Source of the DNA: Alphaproteobacteria bacterium
Lineage (GTDB): Bacteria; Pseudomonadota; Alphaproteobacteria; Sphingomonadales; Sphingomonadaceae
Direction of reading: 5' to 3'
Assembly: GCA_028869975.1 (NCBI GenBank)
Contig: JAGWQR010000003.1
Span: 1-9,426, forward strand
Length of the DNA: 9,426 nucleotides
Program-made: the position numbers and the translations under genes
Shown here: positions 7,315 to 9,426 of the stretch, piece after piece
Position numbering within the stretch: position 1 is the stretch's first letter
Layout of the letters: each line of letters starts with the position of its first letter
Notes under the pieces: generated by a model
What the model saw: the letters and a program-made list of their open reading frames with translations, nothing else
Database searches by the model: none
What the model was told of the DNA's origin: nothing

Positions 7315-7650
7315 TCAGTATGCTACCGGGAAGCCGGCAGAGCGCCAGGCTCCGAAGCCACCCGAGAGCTTTGTATCTACGGTCGATCCTTCTGCCTTGC
7401 ATCGGTCCAGCGCGATACTCGCGCGCTTGCCACCCAGACAATTCAGCACAAGGGTTCTGCCTCTCGCTTCCGGAAGTTGCGACGGTCTGAATTGTGACAA
7501 GGGGAGATTGATTGCGTCCGGAATATGCCCTGCTGCAAATTCATGCGCCTCCCGGACATCAACAATCTGTACAGACCCCATGTTGAGCATCTGAGCCAAT
7601 TCCGGAGCGGAAATATCTCGATGCCTTGCCTTCCCAAAACCAAAAATCAT
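7315..7650 (-). CDS. Single-domain rhodanese-like sulfurtransferase
   Basis: This 111-residue cytoplasmic protein is a single rhodanese domain. It shows VQIVDVREAHEFAAGHIPDAINLPLSQ (27-53, the conserved DVRE and GHIPxAxNxP signatures) and the active-site loop CLGGKR (71-76), with Cys71 as the persulfide-carrying residue and Arg76 closing the loop. The C-terminal LSGGFGAWRSAGFPV (95-109) is typical. Such enzymes move sulfane sulfur between thiosulfate, persulfides and thiol acceptors. There is no signal peptide or membrane segment, unlike E. coli YgaP, where a rhodanese is fused to a membrane tail and paired with the ArsR-type regulator YgaV. It is the first gene of the minus-strand operon, just downstream of the palindromic promoter region, with AGGA (7655-7658) or AAGGA (7661-7665) as Shine-Dalgarno. 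Its place beside a BigR-type repressor points to sulfide or persulfide handling. Catalytic activity is well supported by the loop; the physiological acceptor is unknown. Confidence 0.95.
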   Translation of the reverse strand: MIFGFGKARHRDISAPELAQMLNMGSVQIVDVREAHEFAAGHIPDAINLPLSQFRPSQLPEARGRTLVLNCLGGKRASIALDRCKAEGSTVDTKLSGGFGAWRSAGFPVAY

Positions 7651-7704
7651 GATGTCCTATTCCTTGTTGAGGCAGCCATTTCGATCTGGATATGGCAAAC
7701 CGCG

Positions 7705-7717
7705 AACATTGAATGTT
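7705..7717. promoter_or_regulatory. Perfect 13-bp palindrome, candidate repressor operator
   Basis: AACATT-G-AATGTT is a perfect 6-bp inverted repeat around one central base, in the divergent intergenic region. It sits at the predicted transcription start of the rhodanese operon, just downstream of the candidate -10 (7719-7724) on the minus strand. ArsR-type repressors bind short AT-rich palindromes that overlap the promoter, so this is a reasonable operator. The assignment to the repressor at 2740-3048 is inference. Confidence 0.5.
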
Positions 7718-7718
7718 G

Positions 7719-7748
7719 CATATATTCTATTTATTGTATATTAGTCAA
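7719..7748 (-). promoter_or_regulatory. Candidate promoter of the rhodanese-efflux-repressor operon
   Basis: Read on the minus strand, TTGACT (7743-7748) matches the -35 consensus at 5 of 6 positions. TATATG (7719-7724) lies 18 bases downstream as a weaker -10 at 4 of 6. Transcription would start near 7712, giving a leader of about 60 bases before the rhodanese ATG at 7650. The region is much richer in AT than its surroundings. Alphaproteobacterial promoters often fit the E. coli consensus poorly, so the exact boxes are tentative. Confidence 0.45.
7722..7741. promoter_or_regulatory. AT-rich 20-bp imperfect palindrome, second operator candidate
   Basis: Around a centre between 7731 and 7732, seven of ten base pairs are symmetric, in the pattern ATAT-n-C-n-AT-nn-AT-n-G-n-ATAT. 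It lies inside the spacer and -10 area of the candidate minus-strand promoter. A further 5-bp inverted repeat, TATTG-N9-CAATA (7732-7750), overlaps it. A repressor bound here could block both the operon and the divergent channel gene. A plus-strand -10-like TATATT at 7737-7742 overlaps too, though with no convincing -35. The symmetry is visible; function is inferred. Confidence 0.4.
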
Positions 7749-7804
7749 TACTGATGTAATCACGGGTTCAAATTTTTACCCATTCCCAGGCCAATGAACC
7801 GCAT

Positions 7805-7810
7805 GGAGGA
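7805..7810 (+). promoter_or_regulatory. Shine-Dalgarno of the outer-membrane channel gene
   Basis: GGAGGA lies 5 bases before the ATG at 7816 and fixes that codon as the start. The upstream ATG at 7803 is out of frame and too close to be used. Confidence 0.8.
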
Positions 7811-7815
7811 TCATA

Positions 7816-9138
7816 ATGTCTCTGTTACGCTCCACATACTCAAACAATATCTACACAATCTATACGGCTGCGCTGCTTGTGGCCGGTGCCGGATTGGGGA
7901 CGCCTGCGCTTGCGCAAACGATTACCAATCCTGCGTCAGAAAATCTGCGCGCTACGATCAACGCTGCGCTTGACCATGCACCGGCCCTTGCCGAAGCACG
8001 CGCCGATGAAAGTGCCGCCAGGGCTAAACTCGCTGGGGCCAAAGCCGAGCGCAATCCCAAACTGGCGGTGGATGGTTATGCCGGTGTAGGCCGAATCGAC
8101 AATGGCGGCTTTTTTGGATTTGGTTCGGCGCATACCACGCCTTACGCGATCAACGCCACGGGTGAGATGCCACTTTATACCGGCGGGCGCACCAGCGCGG
8201 GGATCGAACAGGCCAGTGGCGGTGTTCGTCTGGCGCGTCTGCAAAGTGCGCAGCGCCGGCTGACTGTTGTCGTGGAGGCCGTTGCAACTTATACAGAGGT
8301 ACTTTCGGCACGACAGCTTGTTGCACAATATCAAAAGCTCACGCAAGAACTTTCCGAAGTCGAACGCCAGTCTGAATTGCGTTTCAAATCGGGTGAAATT
8401 CCAAATTCCGATCTGGCGACAGTACACGCGCGCAAGGCCGAAGGCGATGCAGGGCTGGCCGATGCAGAAGGGCGTCTGACCTCCGCCGAGGCGCATTATC
8501 AGCAACTTACCGGCACAGCAGCAGGGAATCTGGGAACAGTCCCAGCACCCCCGGCCACCCCTGTTTCACTGGGCGAAGCGCTGGAGGCCGCGCGTCGCAC
8601 CAATCCCATACTCAAACAGGCAGATGTGACCGTGGATGTGGCGCGCTCCGGAGTCCATGCGGCCAAGGCCGATCGGCTTCCCACAGTCGGCGCATTCGCG
8701 CAGGCGGGTCGTGATTATGACGAGTTTTTCCCGGGTTACCATGCCAATACCGTGATGGTGGGTGTACGCGGCCATTGGGCGCTCTGGTCAGGCGGGCGCG
8801 TTTCCTCAAAGGAAGATGCCGCCAATGCCGAGGTCTCCGCTGCGCAAGCGCGCGCTGATGCGGCCCGTCGAGAGATTGAAAGTGCGGTGATTGATGCCTG
8901 GTCAGCTTATCAGACCGCCAAAGCGGTGCTCAATGCCTCGTCGGCGCGCACCCAGGCCGCAAGCGAAGCACTTCGCTCGGCGCAGCTTGAAGCCAAGGTG
9001 GGGTCCATCTCTACGCTGACTCTGCTCGATGCGGAACGTGAACTGATCCAGGCCGAAGCCAGCGAGATTGATGCACAAGGCCATCGCCTGGTTGCCGCCT
9101 GGCGGCTCAATGCCCTGAGTGGGAACATCCTGTTCTGA
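7816..9138 (+). CDS. TolC-family outer-membrane efflux channel (OMF)
   Basis: This 440-residue protein is the outer-membrane exit duct of a tripartite pump. An N-terminal signal peptide ends TPALA-Q (AxA site, cleavage after about residue 33). The mature part shows the internal duplication of TolC-like proteins: each half has long Ala-, Glu- and Gln-rich helices, and the strand-turn motif occurs twice, as LYTGGR (120-125) and LWSGGR (323-328). The protein ends in Phe (GNILF), a common last residue for outer-membrane proteins handled by the BAM machinery. There is no lipobox Cys, unlike the OprM type. A GGAGGA ribosome site precedes the ATG. It is read divergently from the rhodanese, adaptor, pump and repressor operon, so it is very probably the dedicated partner of that pump and may share its operators. 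It could also serve other pumps in the cell. Confidence 0.95.
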   Translation: MSLLRSTYSNNIYTIYTAALLVAGAGLGTPALAQTITNPASENLRATINAALDHAPALAEARADESAARAKLAGAKAERNPKLAVDGYAGVGRIDNGGFFGFGSAHTTPYAINATGEMPLYTGGRTSAGIEQASGGVRLARLQSAQRRLTVVVEAVATYTEVLSARQLVAQYQKLTQELSEVERQSELRFKSGEIPNSDLATVHARKAEGDAGLADAEGRLTSAEAHYQQLTGTAAGNLGTVPAPPATPVSLGEALEAARRTNPILKQADVTVDVARSGVHAAKADRLPTVGAFAQAGRDYDEFFPGYHANTVMVGVRGHWALWSGGRVSSKEDAANAEVSAAQARADAARREIESAVIDAWSAYQTAKAVLNASSARTQAASEALRSAQLEAKVGSISTLTLLDAERELIQAEASEIDAQGHRLVAAWRLNALSGNILF

Positions 9139-9304
9139 CTTTTGATTTCTGACTTGCAGAACAATAAGGAACTAGGCAGCGACATTCTCTCATCAATGCG
9201 CAGCATATGCAGGAGAGTGCGCGTACATTTTCAGGTTGGTGTCAGAATCAGATGCTAGTCGATGTTCAGGAGAGAAGTTGCTCGCCTTGATTCGGGATAA
9301 TAAA
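9139..9304. other. Intergenic spacer with short repeats and no clear terminator
   Basis: The 166 bases after the channel gene hold no gene that I can support. Visible items are a 9-bp direct repeat, TTCTGACTT (9133-9141, straddling the stop, and 9147-9155), a small stem TTCTG-ACTTG-CAGAA (9147-9161) and a GCATATGC palindrome (9203-9210) inside a GCGCA/TGCGC repeat (9198-9222). None is followed by a clear run of T, so an intrinsic terminator is not supported. The promoter of the next gene probably lies here, but no boxes stand out. Confidence 0.4.
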
Positions 9305-9426
9305 ATGGAACTACAACCGCAGCATTATGACCGTCGTTCACAGCTTTTGCATTGGAGCATTGCATTGCTGATCCCCTTTCTGTGGATTGGCGCACATCTC
9401 ATCGATAATTTTGCCAAAGGCGCACC
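9305..9426 (+). CDS. Probable cytochrome b561-family membrane protein (3'-truncated by window edge)
   Basis: About 40 codons are visible from the ATG at 9305: the sequence begins MELQPQHYDRRSQLLHWSIA and continues into a hydrophobic stretch (ALLIPFLWIGAHLI). YDRRSQLLHW followed by a membrane helix is characteristic of bacterial cytochrome b561 (CybB-like) proteins. In that family the His of the LHW motif sits at the start of TM1 and is a haem b ligand; they are four-helix membrane proteins that pass electrons from quinol. The start is uncertain. GGGA at 9294-9297 could serve the ATG at 9305, but an in-frame TTG at 9278 has a better AGGAG (9268-9272) 5 bases upstream and would add nine residues. 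It lies 166 bases after the channel gene on the same strand; whether it belongs to the same transcript is unknown. The family call rests on a short segment. Confidence 0.68.
   Translation, partial: MELQPQHYDRRSQLLHWSIALLIPFLWIGAHLIDNFAKGA

Noticed and set aside
7286..7441. N-terminal extension of the membrane-fusion protein up to a start at 7441
   Set aside because: It lies within the rhodanese gene, has no ribosome site in a sensible place and would put 52 residues ahead of a clear lipoprotein signal peptide.
7936..8505. Minus-strand open frame of 189 codons under the channel gene
   Set aside because: The opposite strand is a clear TolC-type channel with signal peptide and internal duplication, and the antisense frame has no supporting motif.
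9133..9155. 9-bp direct repeat TTCTGACTT as an insertion or target-site duplication
   Set aside because: The copies are only 14 bp apart with no element between them; chance or local slippage is enough to explain it.
9187..9231. Stem-loop GCGCA/TGCGC with CTCTC/GAGAG repeats as a terminator for the channel gene
   Set aside because: The two stems are incompatible with one clean hairpin, the paired arms are only 5 bp and only four T residues follow at some distance.

Overview
The window looks like the chromosome of a GC-rich Gram-negative proteobacterium. An alphaproteobacterium is my best guess, from the soluble NAD-linked formate dehydrogenase set and the general protein character; the genus cannot be fixed from this sequence. 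Nearly everything is coding. The one clearly AT-rich patch is the divergent promoter region at about 7690-7770.

Region 1 (1-2730, plus strand) is the 3' part of a formate dehydrogenase operon. It holds the catalytic, molybdenum-containing alpha subunit (fdsA, cut by the left edge just before its active-site Cys-His), the small delta subunit (fdsD) and the sulfur-transfer maturation protein (fdhD, also called fdsC). The three are joined by overlapping start and stop codons. Together with the expected upstream fdsG and fdsB they would oxidise formate to CO2 and reduce NAD+. The gene order alpha-delta-FdhD differs from the better-known alpha-C-D order.

Region 2 (2740-7650, minus strand) is a compact operon read right to left: a single-domain rhodanese, a lipoprotein membrane-fusion protein, a full-length RND inner-membrane pump and an ArsR-family repressor. 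The last three are linked by 4-bp ATGA overlaps. The repressor lacks the classical metal-binding CxC motif and has cysteines placed like those of the persulfide and redox sensors BigR, SqrR and YgaV. The operon converges on fdhD with only 9 bp between stop codons.

Region 3 (7816-9138, plus strand) encodes a TolC-type outer-membrane channel. It is read divergently from the rhodanese operon across a 165-bp intergenic region. That region holds a perfect 13-bp palindrome, a 20-bp AT-rich imperfect palindrome and a promoter candidate. Regions 2 and 3 supply all three parts of an efflux pump plus a sulfur-handling enzyme and a probable thiol-switch repressor. I infer a self-regulated, sulfide- or persulfide-responsive tripartite efflux system, which is the most interesting item here.

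Region 4 (9139-9426) is a 166-bp spacer followed by the first about 40 codons of a probable cytochrome b561-type membrane protein, cut by the right edge. I saw no tRNA, rRNA, CRISPR array, insertion sequence or convincing intrinsic terminator.
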